The position numbers and the translations under genes were made by a program. From Primula veris (taxonomy: Eukaryota; Streptophyta; Magnoliopsida; Ericales; Primulaceae), in the NCBI GenBank assembly GCA_963682055.1, contig OY821749.1, forward strand, positions 25,985,631-26,049,630: 64,000 nucleotides of DNA, given 5' to 3'. Below, piece after piece: positions 1-12,990 of this stretch. The stretch's first letter is position 1. Each line of letters opens with the position of its first letter. The notes under the pieces were generated by a model. It worked only from the letters and a program-made list of their open reading frames with translations. It ran no database searches and was not told the DNA's origin.

Positions 1-164
1 ATCTTCGTTTATATGCATAAAAAAAATTTGGAACAAATTTTCTATTTATTTCAAAGGTTAAAAGATACAAAGTAACAAACTCAAAATTTTAATGTAGAAA
101 TGAAAGGGAAACAACGGTAAAAGTAAAGCTAGAAATAAGATTCATTTTCTTCCTAAGAACCCTA
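1..164. other. AT-rich intergenic sequence
   Basis: No gene or recognisable repeat is seen. It lies left of the first 3.3-kb tandem unit and has no counterpart elsewhere in the window. Confidence 0.5.
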
Positions 165-179
165 AGAGATAGAGTCATA

Positions 180-1300
180 GATAATTAATGTTGGGTATAT
201 TTAACTATTATGTCTTTTTGATTTAGTATATTAGACTAACATGTGTTTCTAATTAGTATATTGAATTAAATAAAATCTTTTGATTTAGTATTTAGCGTCC
301 AAATTAACAGTTAAATGGTGACATCGTCGGGCGTTTTCAGTTAAGTTGATGGGCAAAATGGTATTTTTACCTATTAAATTAAATAAAACAAAATTAAACA
401 CCAAGCTGATAAGATTCGAACCCAAGTCTCGTAAGTCCAACAAGGGGTTCTTAACCAACAAATCACTACAACTTATAATACATGAAAGCCGTTTATATAT
501 TTATTATGTTAGTATATATATGTGTTTATTTATATCTTTGAGAAAATTCAAATTTTAAGTTTGTTTCAGTTTGGTCCTTAAATTTTCAAATGTTGTGTAA
601 TTGGTATGTAAATGGTTCAAAATCAACAAAATTCATTAACAACAACAAAAAGAATTTGTAGCAAATATGAAAATAACTAAACTAATCTTTTATACACATG
701 CCAGTTTGATTTGAACATCCATTTTTATTTTTATTTTTGTTTTTCAACAACTCATTTTTTTTAAACATTTCTACTAATGAGTAGTATTTAATCTATAAGT
801 TTAGAGTTTTTTTTAATTGTTTTAAACAATTTAAATTTGAATGAGAAAAAAATGAGTTATAGTTTTTACTGTCCATATATACATGACCAAATATACCAGA
901 TAAAAGTACTTATTATTTGTAGCGTAAGTTATTAGTCCTACAAATTATTTTTTACACTTTCTTTTATTTAATGTTTGATACTGTTGAGATTATAAGTATC
1001 AGATTGATTATATTTTGAAACTACAAGGACTACTTCATTAATAACGAATAAGTGTGAAGTTGATAGATAAATCAGTGTACAAAATTGAAAAAATATATTA
1101 GTACAATATACTAAATCGAAACTAATTTAAGTTTTATAAGTGTAATTTTGTACTTTACTTATTTAAGTTAGACAATTGGACTGCAATATACTAAATCGAA
1201 AATTTTCATTTAGTCCAGTATACTAATCAGTAAACTTGTTAGTTAAGTATAGTAAATCGAAAACGCTTGATAGCTTAATATATTAAACATTAATTATCTC
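180..1300. mobile_element. Non-autonomous DNA transposon with long terminal inverted repeats, copy A
   Basis: The left end reads gataattaatg and continues for about 115 bp with a sequence whose reverse complement is recognisable at the right end (catttagtcc...cattaattatctc). Both arms share gatttagtata-type motifs. Flanks are gatagagtcata (168-179) and gataaagttata (1301-1312), near-matches expected of a target-site duplication. No transposase frame is present. Long arms suggest a Mutator-like or MITE family, but the flanking repeat is longer than the usual 8-10 bp, so the family is uncertain. Confidence 0.65.
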
Positions 1301-3494
1301 GATAAAGTTATAAAGACACTACTTATACGAAATGTTAGTTTGCCGGGTTGGCGAACGGATTGTTTTATAAAAAGATTGCATCTTGTAGTAATATTATTGG
1401 TAACCCAAGGTTATACAGTATGCTAATTTGTGGAACGAATTGTTTGAACAGTTTTTAAGAATCCCTTTAAATAAAAATTACAACTTGTAGTAATTATTCC
1501 TATTATTATCGTTGTTTTTGTTGTTACGGGTTGCTGGATAGGAAATGTAATTTTGTCGGGTTGGTGGATGGATTGTTTTTTAATTAGTTTTTAATAAACC
1601 CTTGTGAAAAGACTGCATCTTGTAGTAATTATTAGTAACCATTGCTATACAATATGTGATTTTTGTCGAACGTATTGTTTCTTGAATTACTTTTAGAAAA
1701 ATTGCATCTTGTAGAAATTATTAGTAACCCAGGTATACAATATGCTAATCTGTGAACGGAGTGTTATTTAATTCATGTTACTGTTACGGGTAGGTGATAC
1801 GAAATCTTATTTTGCGGGGTTGGAGAACTAATTGTTTCTTGAGTAGTTTTTAAGAAAAAACTTAAACAAAATTGCATATTGTAGTAATTATTAGTAACTC
1901 AAGGTTATAGATTACGTTATTTTGTGGAATGGAATATTTATTGAGTAGTTTTTAAGAAACCCTTTATAACAAATGAGCTGCATATTGGTCCGTCTTACAA
2001 TAGTTGTAATCAAATTCGCCTTAGTTATTTTCGTAGAAAGAATAAAATGCCAATAACACTTAAATTGGAAGGACCTTGTACTTTCTGTTACATATTATAT
2101 CTTAAAACTTAGATAAAGTTCTTTGATTCCAGTCAAGTTTTGGTATAGAAATATATTTAATATACACATTATGTCTTTTATGTAGGTTTTATTGTAAGAG
2201 AAACCCGGTTTTAGTATCCAGTTTCTGAACATGGAAATGCGATAGTTGCACGCTCTTTTCATCATAACATCTAACTAATAATTACATCAAGTTATCTCCA
2301 AGTCAACCTTACTAGTTTATCATTAAGAAGCTTCTGATTAGTTATTTTGTAGTGAAGAAAAGCATTTGACATTTCATCTAAATAATTTGAGGACTTAATG
2401 GAGGGTTAAAATCAAGGGGAACTTTGTGAATGGGATTCAGTACTGTATTATTCTGTTCATACAAAATTCAATTGAGGTCCATGTGTATGCTTACTAAAGT
2501 GCTGGGTAGTGAAACTGAAGGTTATAACACAATCCTGTTGATGAATCCGTTGGCATTTACATTTGGAATGAAGTTAAGCAACTTTTGTAATTTGTTTCGA
2601 AAACTTACTTGCAATAGTAAGAGAAGGTGAACGAACCTATTTGTACTTCGTGAGTGTGATGCTATGCACGACCTACTATTTCACACATGATTTGATAAAT
2701 ATGACCAGAAGCAGATAGATGGGTTACAGACTCTTAGAAACTTATTTATGAGCTTATGACCTAAGAAAATGGTGCAGTTAGGTGTCATCATGGTGCGTAA
2801 CGGAGCTACTTAGTATGGAGTGCTGTAGCCTAAAATTTTATGCTTTGCTTGCTATGTCAAAGTTGATAAATACCTGTTATTTGTTTATGAAAGATCAAAA
2901 AAATTCATATACAGCTGTAACTACATATTAAGGAAGCTATTTCTTTCATAAAAATGACATGTAGAACAATTATTGTTGCTTTATCTATGTATTAATTATC
3001 ATAGTCTCTTTTTTTGTATGCATCATGACACGGTTATTGCTAATCGGTGGTCTCAACCAGAGTCATTCAGGCTCTATCTTGAAATCTTAAGAAGATCCTT
3101 TTTCTCGTTCAACGGCCATGGGAGTGAGAATTGCAGAAAAAAGTAGGTTCTTGATCATCGTAGAGTGGGAAACATTGTGACAATTTGACAATTTAGTGGT
3201 GTTAGCTTTTCATATGAGGAGTTTATGAAGAAACACATCTGTTGAGTATGCATCTTTTCCCTTCTTTCTAATGCTTGCAACTTCAAGAATTGAATCCCTA
3301 TAACTCTATATTCCAAGCTTGTGGAGTATTTTATCATTTCCAGTTTGCATGTGTTCTGGCAAGTGTTTTTCACTTGTGTGATTGTTCTGATCGGTTCAGC
3401 GTCCTTTTTCATATTGACAGGATAATAAACTCTATCAATGCTGCTCTTCAGCTTTCTCAAGGTTACGGAATTTCAGTTATGCAGTCCGGGCAAG
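1301..3494 (+). pseudogene. MED33: MED33/REF4-like Mediator subunit, truncated copy A
   Basis: MED33 proteins (REF4/RFR1 in Arabidopsis) are large Mediator tail subunits that restrain phenylpropanoid gene expression. This copy has only the 3' part of intron 1, exon 2 (3032-3142) and the first 74 bases of exon 3 (3421-3494). Exon 2 encodes the conserved stretch with SFRLYLEILRR, matching the AYR-Y-ELLKR motif near the MED33 N-terminus. Exon 1 is missing, and exon 3 is cut by the neighbouring tandem unit. The splice acceptor before exon 2 is changed: the intact copy at 17771-20512 has gacagg and this one has gacacg, so the AG is lost. It cannot make a normal protein. Confidence 0.85.
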
Positions 3495-6400
3495 AGATAA
3501 AGTCATAGATAATTAATGTTTGGCATATTTAACTATTATGTATTTTCGATTTAGTATACTAGACTAACATGTTTTCTAATTAGTATATTGAATTAAATAA
3601 AATCTTTTGATTTAATATTTAGCGTCCAAATTAACAGTTAAATGGTGGCATCATCGGGCGTCTTCAGCTAAGTTGATGGGCAAAATGATATTTTTACCTA
3701 TTATATTAAATAAAACAAAATTAAACACCAAGCTGATAAGATTCGAACCCAAGTCTCCTAAGTCTAGCAAGGGGTTCTTAACCAATAAATCACTACCCCT
3801 TATAATCCATGAAAGCCGTTTATATATGTATTATGTTAGTATATATATATGTGTATTTATATCTTTGAGAGAATTCAAATTTTAAGTTTGTTTCAGTTTG
3901 GTCCTTAAATTTTCAAATGTTGTGTAATTGGTATGTTAATGGTTCAAAATCAACAAAATTCATTAACAACAACAATAAAAATTTGTAGCAAATATGAAAA
4001 TAACTAAACTAATCTTTTATACACATGCCAGTTTGATTTGAACATCCATTTTTATTTTTGTTTTTGTTTTTCAACAACTCATTTTTTTAAAACATTTCTA
4101 CTAATGAGTAGTATTTAAGCTATAAGTTTAGAGTTTTTTTTAATTGTTTTAAACAATTTAAATTTGAATGAGAAAAAAATGAGTTATAGTTTTTACTGTC
4201 CATATATACATGACCAAATATACCAGATAAAAGTACGTATTATTTGTAGCGTAAGTTATAAGTCCTACAAATTATTTTTTACACTTTCTTTTATTTAATG
4301 TTTGATACTGTTGAGATTATAAGTATCAGATTGATTATATTTTGAAACTACAAGGACTACTTCATTAATAACGAATAAGTGTGAAGTTGATAGAAAAATC
4401 AGTGTACAAAATTGAAAAAATATATTAGTACAATATACTAAATCGAAACTAATTTAAGTTTTATAAGGGTAATTTTGTACTTTACTTATTTAATTAGACA
4501 ATTGGACTGCAATATACTAAATCGAAATTTTTTATTTAGTCCAGTATACTAATCAGTAAACTTGTTAGTTCAGTATAGTAAATCGAAAACGTTTGATAAC
4601 TGAATATATTAAACATTAATTATCTCGATAAAGTCATAAAGACGCTACTTATACGAAATGTTAGTTTGCGGGGTTGGCGAACGGATTGTTTTATAAAAAG
4701 ATTGCATCTTGTAGTAATATTATTGGTAACCCAAGATTATACAGTATGTTAATTTGTGGAACCAATTGTTTGAACAGTTTTTAAGAATCCCTTTAAATAA
4801 AAATTACATCTTGTAGTAATTATTCCTATTATTATCGTTGTTTTTGTTGTTACGGGTTAATAGGAAATGTAATTTTGTGGGGTTGGTGGATGGATTGTTT
4901 TTTAATTACTTTTTAAGAAACCCCTGTGAAAAGGCTGCATCTTGTAGTAATTATTAGTAACCATTGCTATACAATATGTGATTTTTGTCGAACGTATTGT
5001 TTCTTGAATGACTTTTAGAAAAATTGCATCTTGTAGAAATTATTAGTAACCCAGGTATACAATATGCTAATCTGTGAACGGAGTGTTATTTAATTTAGTT
5101 TAGTTTAATTTATGTTACTGTTACGGTTAGGTGATACGAAATCTTATTTTGCGGGGTTGGAGAACTAATTGTTTCTTGAGTAGTTTTTAAGAAAAAACTT
5201 AAACAAAATTGCATCTTGTAGTAATTATTAGTAACTCAAGGTTATACATTACGTTATTTTGTGGAATGGAATATTTATTGACTAGTTTTTAAGAAACCCT
5301 TTATAACAAATGAGCTGCATATTGGTCCGTCTTACAATAGTGGTAATCAAATTCGCCTTACTTAGTTATTTTCGTAGAAAGAATAAAATGCCAATAACAC
5401 TTAAATTGGAAGGACCTTGTACTTTCTGTTAGATATTATATCTTAAAACTTAGATAAAGTTCTTTGATTCCAGTCAAGTTTTGGTATAGAAATATATTTA
5501 ATATACACATTATGTCTTTTATGTAGGTTTTATTGTAAGAGAAACCCGGTTTTAGTATCCAGTTTCTGAACATGGAAATGCGATAGTTGCACGCTCTTTT
5601 CATCATAACATCTAACTAATAATTACATCAAGTTATCTCCAAGTCAACCTTACTAGTTTATCATTAAGAAGCTTCTGATTAGTTATTTTGTAGTGAAGAA
5701 AAGCATTTGACATTTCATCTAAATAATTTGAGGACTTAATGGAGGGTTAAAATCAAGGGGAACTTTGTGAATGGGATTCAGTACTGTATTATTCTGTTCA
5801 TACAAAATTCAATTGAGGTCCATGTGTATGCTTACTAAAGTGCTGGGTAGTGAAACTGAAGGTTATAACACAATCCTGTTGATGAATCTGTTGGCATTTA
5901 CATTTGGAATGAAGTTAAGCAACTTTTGTAATTTGTTTCGAAAACTTACTTGCAATAGTAAGAGAAGGTGAACCTATTTGTACTTCGTGAGTGTGATGCT
6001 ATGCACGACCTACTATTTCACACATGATTTGATAAATATGACCAGAAGCAGATAGATGGGTTGCAGACTCTTAGAAACTTATTTATGAGCTTATGACCTA
6101 AGAAAATGGTGCAGTTAGGTGTCATCATGGTGCGTAACGGAGCTACTTAGTATGGAGTGCTGTAGCCTAAAATTTTATGCTTTGCTTGTTATGTCAAAGT
6201 TGATAAATACCTGTTATTTGTTTATGAAAGATCAAAAAAAATCATATACAGCTGTAACTACATATTAAGGAAGCTATTTCTTTCATAAAAATGACATATA
6301 GAACAATTATTGTTGCTTTATCTATGTACTAATAATCATAGTCTCTTTTTTTGTATGTATCATGACACGGTTATTGCTAATCGGTGGTCTCAACCAGAGT

Positions 6401-6811
6401 CATTCAGGCTCTATCTTGAAATCTTGAGAAGATCCTTTTTCTCGTTCAACGGCCATGGGAGTGAGAATTGCCGAAAAAAGTAGGTTCTTGATCATCGTAG
6501 AGTGGGAAACATTGTGACAATTTGACAATTTAGTGGTGTTAGCTTTTCATATGAGGAGTTTATGAAGAAACACATCTGTTGAGTATGCATCTTTTCCCTT
6601 CAAGAATTGAATCCCTATAACTCTATATTCCAAGCTTGTGGAGTATTTTATCATTTCCAGTTTGCATGTGTTCTGGCAAGTGTTTTTCACTTGTGTGATT
6701 GTTCTGATCGGTTCAGCGTCCTTTTTCATATTGACAGGATAATGAACTCTATCAATGCTGCTCTTCAGCTTTCTCAAGGTTACGGAATTTCAGTTATGCA
6801 GTTCGGGCAAG
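3495..6811 (+). repeat. Tandem duplication unit B (3.3 kb)
   Basis: Second copy of the unit at 165-3494, with scattered substitutions and small indels. One example is the loss of about 18 bp in intron 2 near 6600, between short cttc repeats. Unlike unit A, the MED33-like coding sequence continues past the right end (6811), so this copy is the one joined to the original downstream sequence. Confidence 0.9.
3508..4626. mobile_element. Non-autonomous DNA transposon with long terminal inverted repeats, copy B
   Basis: Counterpart of the element at 180-1300. Here the flanking repeat is perfect: gataaagtcata occurs at 3496-3507 and again at 4627-4638. The element sits just before the motif tacgaaatg of the intron-1 repeat. 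The same intron position in the copy at 18966-19000 has no insert, so the insertion happened in the ancestor of units A and B only. Confidence 0.7.
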
Positions 6812-8454
6812 CAATTGTTTTTTCCTTCCTCAGCATTGTCATTGCTTTAATTGATAGCATGTTGAGTGACTGGGGATTAAAAATGACACATGTTGATCAA
6901 TCAAATAGTTTCTCTAAAGACTACAAGGACTAGATTATGGATGTGGACGGTATTGCAAATCAAACTCATGAGAGAACCGAACATCGTGAAAAATTAAGGA
7001 AATCAAATCCTTTTGAGACTATTGGGGCATTAGGGAAACTGACAGAACAGAAGAAGGCCATCGTTCTTCTCCGCCTTGTCTATTTGAATATGTAAGTAAA
7101 TCACAGTGCTTTTCTTACGCTGAGTTACTTCGTTTTCTTTACATAGATGTTGTCTGGTAACTTGACTGGACCTGAACACAACTTCTAGTAGTTTCTTATA
7201 AATAGATTAAAAAAAAATAACTTTTGTTTACTTCGAGAGAAATCTTGAGTACTTTGAATGTGGTGCCTCGTATTCTTCTGCTGCCAATCAGTTTTCCTGA
7301 AGACTGGCATCATTCAGTTCTTGGGTTTTTTTAAGACTGTTAGTTTATAAGCAATTTTTTGATTTGAGGCTTCTTCTTGCACTATTTATCATATACACAA
7401 TGATTTTTAAATCAGTGATGAGTTTTTTTAACCTGTCCTTTCGAGAAAATTGTTTTACTTTAAATGAAATGGATTCATTGAATTGGCAATTCTCCATGAG
7501 TATCTACCACAATCATATTCTTTTCATTCATATGGCAGCTGGAATGACTATTGAAAAAAATGATTTTTTTTTTTGTGTAAATGATTGTTTCATGGCCTTT
7601 TTCTCTATCCTGACAGATGATCTGTCACTTGAATATGTAAGTATTTCTGGTTGAAAATAACTACATTACCCGCCGACAAAATTTTATATCCCAAAAGTAG
7701 ATTGATTTCTGTTGCTTGAAGTACCTTCACTGAAACACAATCCTTGTTGTTTCTCTCTGAAACTTGCTATGTAAATTGTCGCAGTTATAACTTTCAAACT
7801 GGCTTTATAATTTCTAACCCAAACAAGATCTGATTTTGAAACTTAATACTGAAAACCCCTTCAGATTTTTAGTTATTGTTACTAATAAAGGTGGTATTTT
7901 TACTGATTGTTAAAAGAACTTGTTTTTTTTTTATACTTCCACTGGAGATGATTGGCACAATCTTCATTTATTGTAATGCACTAATGCTCAGTTGGAAAAT
8001 GTTGTATGCACCCTGATATGGATTATAAAATATAAACAAATGATACGAGCAGATATATGGCGCATGTTTATGTCTGGTTCGCCTGTCAAAAAAAATTCAG
8101 TTTCTAGTCTCATCCTTGCTTTAATTAGTTAGTCAATTTCAGGACTTAAAACTAAGTAAATTCTGGATGATCGTTAATTCTAAGTTATTCCTTCAAGAAA
8201 GTTGTTCAACAGTACAGAATGTTTTTATTAATATGCCTTTGATTAAAACTTAAAAGCAGGTTCTGAGCCTTTTAATTGCCTTCTTTGCAGGAGGTTCAAA
8301 TGTAAAGCTTCATTTACCAATGTCAATTATTGTTAGCTTAACTATCACTTTCAAACTCAACGAAAGTCTAGATTACATCCTCGCAGTTGCTGGGCCCACC
8401 ATGAAGAGTTGCGCGTCTGGTTGCCCTTGGCCTAGGATGGCAATTGTCGTATCA
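4627..8454 (+). pseudogene. MED33: MED33/REF4-like Mediator subunit, copy B with an internal deletion
   Basis: Recognised by similarity to MED33/REF4. It contains intron-1 sequence, exon 2 (6369-6479), exon 3 (6738-7091) and, after about 1.2 kb of intron-like sequence, one exon from far down the gene (8291-8454). The late exon encodes VSLTITFKL and then AGP...GCPWP-M-IV, a signature of the MED33 C-terminal half. The exons that normally lie between are absent. Exon 3 has an in-frame TAG at 6931-6933, where the copy at 17771-20512 has CAG, and the acceptor of exon 2 has lost its AG. The late exon runs straight into antisense LEA sequence at about 8454. Clearly a pseudogene. Confidence 0.85.
7092..8290 (+). 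other. Intron-like remainder of MED33-like copy B
   Basis: Starts with a good donor (gtaagt) after exon 3 and ends with an acceptor (tttgcag) before the late exon. The first 300 bp or so match 20513-20890 after the third MED33-like copy. No convincing exon is seen inside. Confidence 0.6.
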
Positions 8455-8790
8455 CCTGCAGGGACCAAAGCATCGCCAACTTCTTGGCCTTGGTACTTGA
8501 CTATGGTGGACCTATTTGCGTACTCAAATGACCCAACCTTGTTTGGGTTTTTAGCTGAGAGGTTTACTAGAAAGGTTAAGTTCAAGTGCACGTTTGTGAA
8601 CCTTGGTATGTCTAGTGACAAGTTAAACCGGGTTAGGGTCATCGAGTTGATGGTTGTGACCGGACTCTTTGGTTTGAAGACGGTAAAAGCCAATATTAGT
8701 AGGACCAGTAATATGACGGCTAATGTTACAACCGTGCATATGATGTTACATCTCCGTTTGTGAGGAGTTGAGAGAAGGGGTAGATGCCAT
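8454..8790 (-). pseudogene. LEA_2 family protein, truncated and frameshifted copy 1
   Basis: The sequence matches the N-terminal two thirds of the LEA_2 genes at 21840, 31219 and 50596. The start ATG is at 8788-8790. One extra base a few codons in (gagaagggg against gagagggg in the others) throws the frame and gives an early stop. The part coding for the last third of the protein is missing; at 8454 it is replaced by a MED33-like exon on the opposite strand. No functional LEA protein can be made. Confidence 0.85.
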
Positions 8791-9952
8791 TAATTTCTTA
8801 TAGTAGTTTCAGGAATATGCATGTATGAACTATGAATTTCACAAAGAGAGCGATTTAGCAATTTTTTGACACAAATTGATATATACAAATGTTTGTTGAG
8901 GGCGTTTGACCAATGTATATCGACATAGATCAATCGCACTAACAGAATTTATGCGAAAATGTGTGTCAAATAGTCTTTGCGTATATTTATTATCACATTT
9001 TTTTTTATAAATACTAGTAAGTTAGTTGTAGGATATGACAGTGGACACACGAACATACACAGACACGTATATAGTGTCAACTTTTTGGTTTGAAAAAATA
9101 AATATTGATATCAAAAAATGTGATAAAATTGCATTCCCTAGTCATTTAACTTTTTGAGTTTTGTACTTTGTTTTTCTGTGATATTTATGTTTCTTTATGA
9201 AAGTTTTAATAAATCCTGAAACGTAAGTTCTTGTGATCAAGGACTACAAATTCCAATAAAAAATTACCACATGACATCCACTAGAACAAAAGAGAAGAAG
9301 ACTGTTTCGATAAATTTCAGAAGCATTCCAAGACCATGGCTTAGCGTAAAATGCTATATATGGAGAAAGTGACTCAGTGACTAGTCTTTAGAATTAGTAT
9401 TATGGAAGCAAAATAAATCTGATAGCCTGATACTGCTATCGTTTCCGTCAATAAACGTCTATTATTTTTCACATTTGAAAGTCGAACAATATTCTCACCC
9501 TCAAGAAGAAGTTCTAGAAGTTATCATTAAGATTCAATGTCCTCACAGTACTAAGTGGTATCAAAAATAATTTAACAGTATTTTTATTTAATTTGACATT
9601 GTTCGCCTAAATGAAAGAAGAGATGAGGGAACGTGTTTTTGTTAAATAAGTTGACCAAATTGTATCTAATTAAAATTCATCCTAACCTACTTTTATCGTA
9701 ATATACCCCTATCCAAATAATGATGTAAAATATTTATGTTACTTTTCTCTGTATACGTATTTTCTTAATATGGAGTATATTATTGTCTGCGTCAAATGTG
9801 GTGAAACGTTTAAAATTGAATATTTTGATCTATTTACTTAAGAGTTAAACCAACCAAAATCATCAACTTAAGGTGTTTAATTCAACTTTGGTTATATAGA
9901 CCTCTTTTGAAATTGCGACATCAAATTCAAAGTCATGAAAACATTGGACTTC
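8791..9952. other. Spacer between LEA copy 1 and neprosin copy 1
   Basis: Diverged relative of the spacers at 22440-23574, 31813-33327 and 51196-52414. Shared landmarks include the motif agcattccaagaccatgg, the run gagaaagtgact and a cttaaggtgtt box shortly before the neprosin 3' end. No open gene is seen. Confidence 0.7.
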
Positions 9953-12304
9953 CTAATGTCCAGGTCCACCATACAAAATTACATGTCCCCAATATTTACT
10001 ATGAATTTCCTCATAACGCACGGAGTATAGCTTCGAGTTGTCTGCATATGTCTCTACGTCGGAAGCATCAACTACTTGATCATACTCATTAACTGTCTTC
10101 ATTTCTCTTATTGTTCCATCCCTAAGCGGATCCCCAACAGGATGATTACCTGAACCCATTGGCGATAGGGGAGTTCCCTGTGGAGAGTAGGCGGCCCCAC
10201 CCCATTCAACACGACTAGCAAAGCCCAAAGATCCAGCAAAAATTTTCGGAGGCCAATACCCGACTAAAGTAGCATTTTCACCCATCATGAAATTCCAATT
10301 TCTGGTAGTATTGTCCTGTTACCATACAAGAAATCCATATAAAATTACTAACTAATTACATACTCTACTACTATATTACAGTATTAGCGGGCAAGTGGAG
10401 TGTGTGTGATAAACCTTAAAACATCCATAAACGGATACATAATGGGATTTTAAAAATTCAAACGTCTTTATTTGATGACACAGTTTTGGCAAATAATATA
10501 CAAAATATAGTACTAATAACTTGTGTTATGTTGCATATGAAAACCCATTTCCATCATGAAAACATGTGAGTGCATAAAACGCATCAAGGACCATATCCAG
10601 CTCTATTAAAGCAAGTGATACAATATATATACTCTTAACAAACAACATACGTACCCTTCTGATTAAAAATCGCACATCGTGCGTAGGTCCTCCGGGCGTT
10701 GAGACGGGAAATGGAGCACCAAGAGCAATTCGAGGATTCGAGTGGATGAATCCAGGACACCAAATAGAATTAAAGCAATGAAATCGACCCGCCTATGAAT
10801 ACAGAAGTGAGAAACAATCATAGTATTTTACTAGATCTATCTAGGAGAACAAAACTCGATACGAGTTAAAGTCTTACATCAGTGCGTACAAACAAACGAG
10901 TCAGTGAATCTCCATAAAGGCTCGGATCAACCTAATATATAACAAGTAATAATCAATATTACTTTCACACAATCTTGATTTTATCAAAGGCTTTAAAATG
11001 GTTGAAGAAAAGTGTACCAGTGAGACACTTACCCTAAAACCCGCTTCTATACTATCTCGTCCATCTTGTAACCTAATTCTTGTAGCGCTAAATTGTTTTC
11101 CAACCAGTTTGAGTTTGTCCGCTTTGATGACACCTCCGACTCCTGAATATAAACCAGATCCAACTTTTGTTCTAGCTATAGCTAACTGAAATATGTTACA
11201 TAACATGTGATTAGAGTAGTTCTTCACTGCAACACAAGAACTATCTATATGCATGATTTAAAATATTCTTCTTATTTGTCTCGGAATTTGAAAAGAACAA
11301 ATAAATGGACAACATAATTATTAATTACTATTATGAATACACTAACAGTACAGCCGACATACAAAAAGTTCGCCATTTCTTACGGGAGATAATTGGTATT
11401 CATGTCCCTTAAGTAATAGGCAAAGTGCCAAGGATGTGCTAACTTACAATACCTTTCAAATCGAAATCGAGATATATCCATAATCATAGTTATGATTGCA
11501 AGAAAAGAGTTACACAAGAAGACACATCTCTAATTCAAATTAGCAAGATATCGAATTGATCCTTACATAAGTATTGGGTCTGTTTGTAGCTTCCTTTTCC
11601 TTAGCTTCTTGAATTTGCCTCTCCCGGACGATAGAGTCCTTGTTGGATAATCGTTGATTTGGAATTGTCCGAGACGGACTGATTTTAGCCTTCAAAGATG
11701 GGTAAAAATATTTGTAAATCGTTAAAAGGGTTCTTACACTCGCTTGACAATGCAATGGATCAGATATAAGCATTCACTAAAAACAACTCTATAAATCCTA
11801 AGCCGTACATAGCAGTAAAAATTATTCTAGCGTGGTTCTAATTTGTAGTGATAAATCGATAAAACATTTTAAAGTAGTCATGACACCACCACATCATATT
11901 TCTATACAACAATTGACATGTACAAAATTAAGCTTTTCGTGTGTTCAGCGATGAACCGTGAAAAACTAAATTTTATGTAGAGGATTGATACTCAAGTACA
12001 AAAACTAAATAAACTCTTCCATTTATAGTTTCAAAAGTAATTTTTTTTATCACCACGGTAATTTTTAAAAATTAGATTTACCTAAGATAAAACATAAGTT
12101 TTCAAGATCACATCTCTAAAGAAAATATAAGAAAAATTACTTTACCTGTATAGTCTTGTTGATGACCGGTCTATTCAATAGATTTAAATGGACCTCATTG
12201 TCATTATATTTCTTTAAAGAAACACTTCGAGTACATCGTACTTTACCATCGAACAAAAGGTATTGGCATAACAAGATAAAAAACAAAACTGTGCGATGAT
12301 CCAT
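9953..12304 (-). pseudogene. Neprosin-domain protein, copy 1 (nonsense in exon 2)
   Basis: Neprosins are secreted glutamic peptidases. Six exons on the minus strand are predicted: 12146-12304, 11567-11776, 11033-11185, 10878-10931, 10655-10792 and 9953-10315. All introns have GT-AG ends and all exons keep phase 0. The first exon starts with a hydrophobic signal peptide. Exon 3 has the motif DSIEAG and exon 6 has RVEWGG; these glutamates fit the catalytic pair of the family. The first codon of exon 2 is TGA (11774-11776), where the other copies have GGA, so the frame is closed after 53 codons. It is the most diverged of the four copies. Its upstream region is the triplicated segment at 12991-14925. 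Confidence 0.85.
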
Positions 12305-12990
12305 AATCTGATTTGAACAAATTTTAACAAATACCAGCTCTATTAACGAGAGAAATTAAAACACATTGCCATAGTGAAAATAATGGACATATGCAGGCGT
12401 AGTGCGACGACATCGGATCTCACGATTTCAGAAAATCTTTCAAGACCCCACGACACAGATAAATAAATTTTTTAAATTTATGTATAAAAAACTTTACATG
12501 TAATATCTGCACATAAAATGCACATGAAATGCACTTAAATGATTATAGTGAAGTAAAAATGTTTTTTAAACACAATTTTTTGTTTAATTTGACTAAAATA
12601 TTTGTCGATAAGATGATATTTTGTTTATATTGATGATTTTTTTGTTTGAGAGTTAATTTGTAATTATTTTAATATTAAAATATTTCATTATGAAAATTCA
12701 TACAAGAGAATTATAATTGAAAAAAAAAAAACGCTTTTTTTTTCGCACCAAGAACAAAAACTTCAATACCGGTCCTGGACCTATTGAGTTTTCCTTATCG
12801 GCTGAATAGTTTAATATTAACTATAACATATGAAGTGCCATAAAACTCTATTATTCATATATGGTTTTGGTTTTATGAATTTAATTTAATTCCAAAACAG
12901 CATTTGATCACCACATCAGTTTGGTTATAACACTGGGCATCTCTTTCAAATTCAGTCTTAACCCCAAGCATTGTAACATTCCTTCAATTT
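12305..12990. other. Upstream region of neprosin copy 1
   Basis: AT-rich sequence, related in part to the regions upstream of the other neprosin copies (caacattgtaacattcc and similar). It includes poly-A/T runs near 12720. No gene is seen. Confidence 0.5.

Larger units (their letters stand above)
165..3494 (+). repeat. Tandem duplication unit A (3.3 kb)
   Basis: This stretch is repeated almost base for base at 3495-6811. It holds a transposon-like insert, the 3' part of intron 1 of a MED33-like gene, exon 2, intron 2 and the first part of exon 3. The unit ends inside exon 3, where the coding sequence (ending gggcaag) runs into the left flank of the next transposon copy. The two sides of the junction share only the short string aag, which suggests an illegitimate recombination event. 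Confidence 0.9.

Noticed and set aside
405..480. tRNA-like B-box (gggttcgaatctt on the minus strand) in the left transposon, also near 3740
   Set aside because: No cloverleaf could be drawn, and it is inside a transposon-like repeat. At most a tRNA-derived relic, so not called a tRNA gene.
3155..3460. Minus-strand open frames over MED33 exon 2/intron 2 (also 6547-6777)
   Set aside because: They lie antisense to recognised MED33-like exons and start at non-ATG codons.
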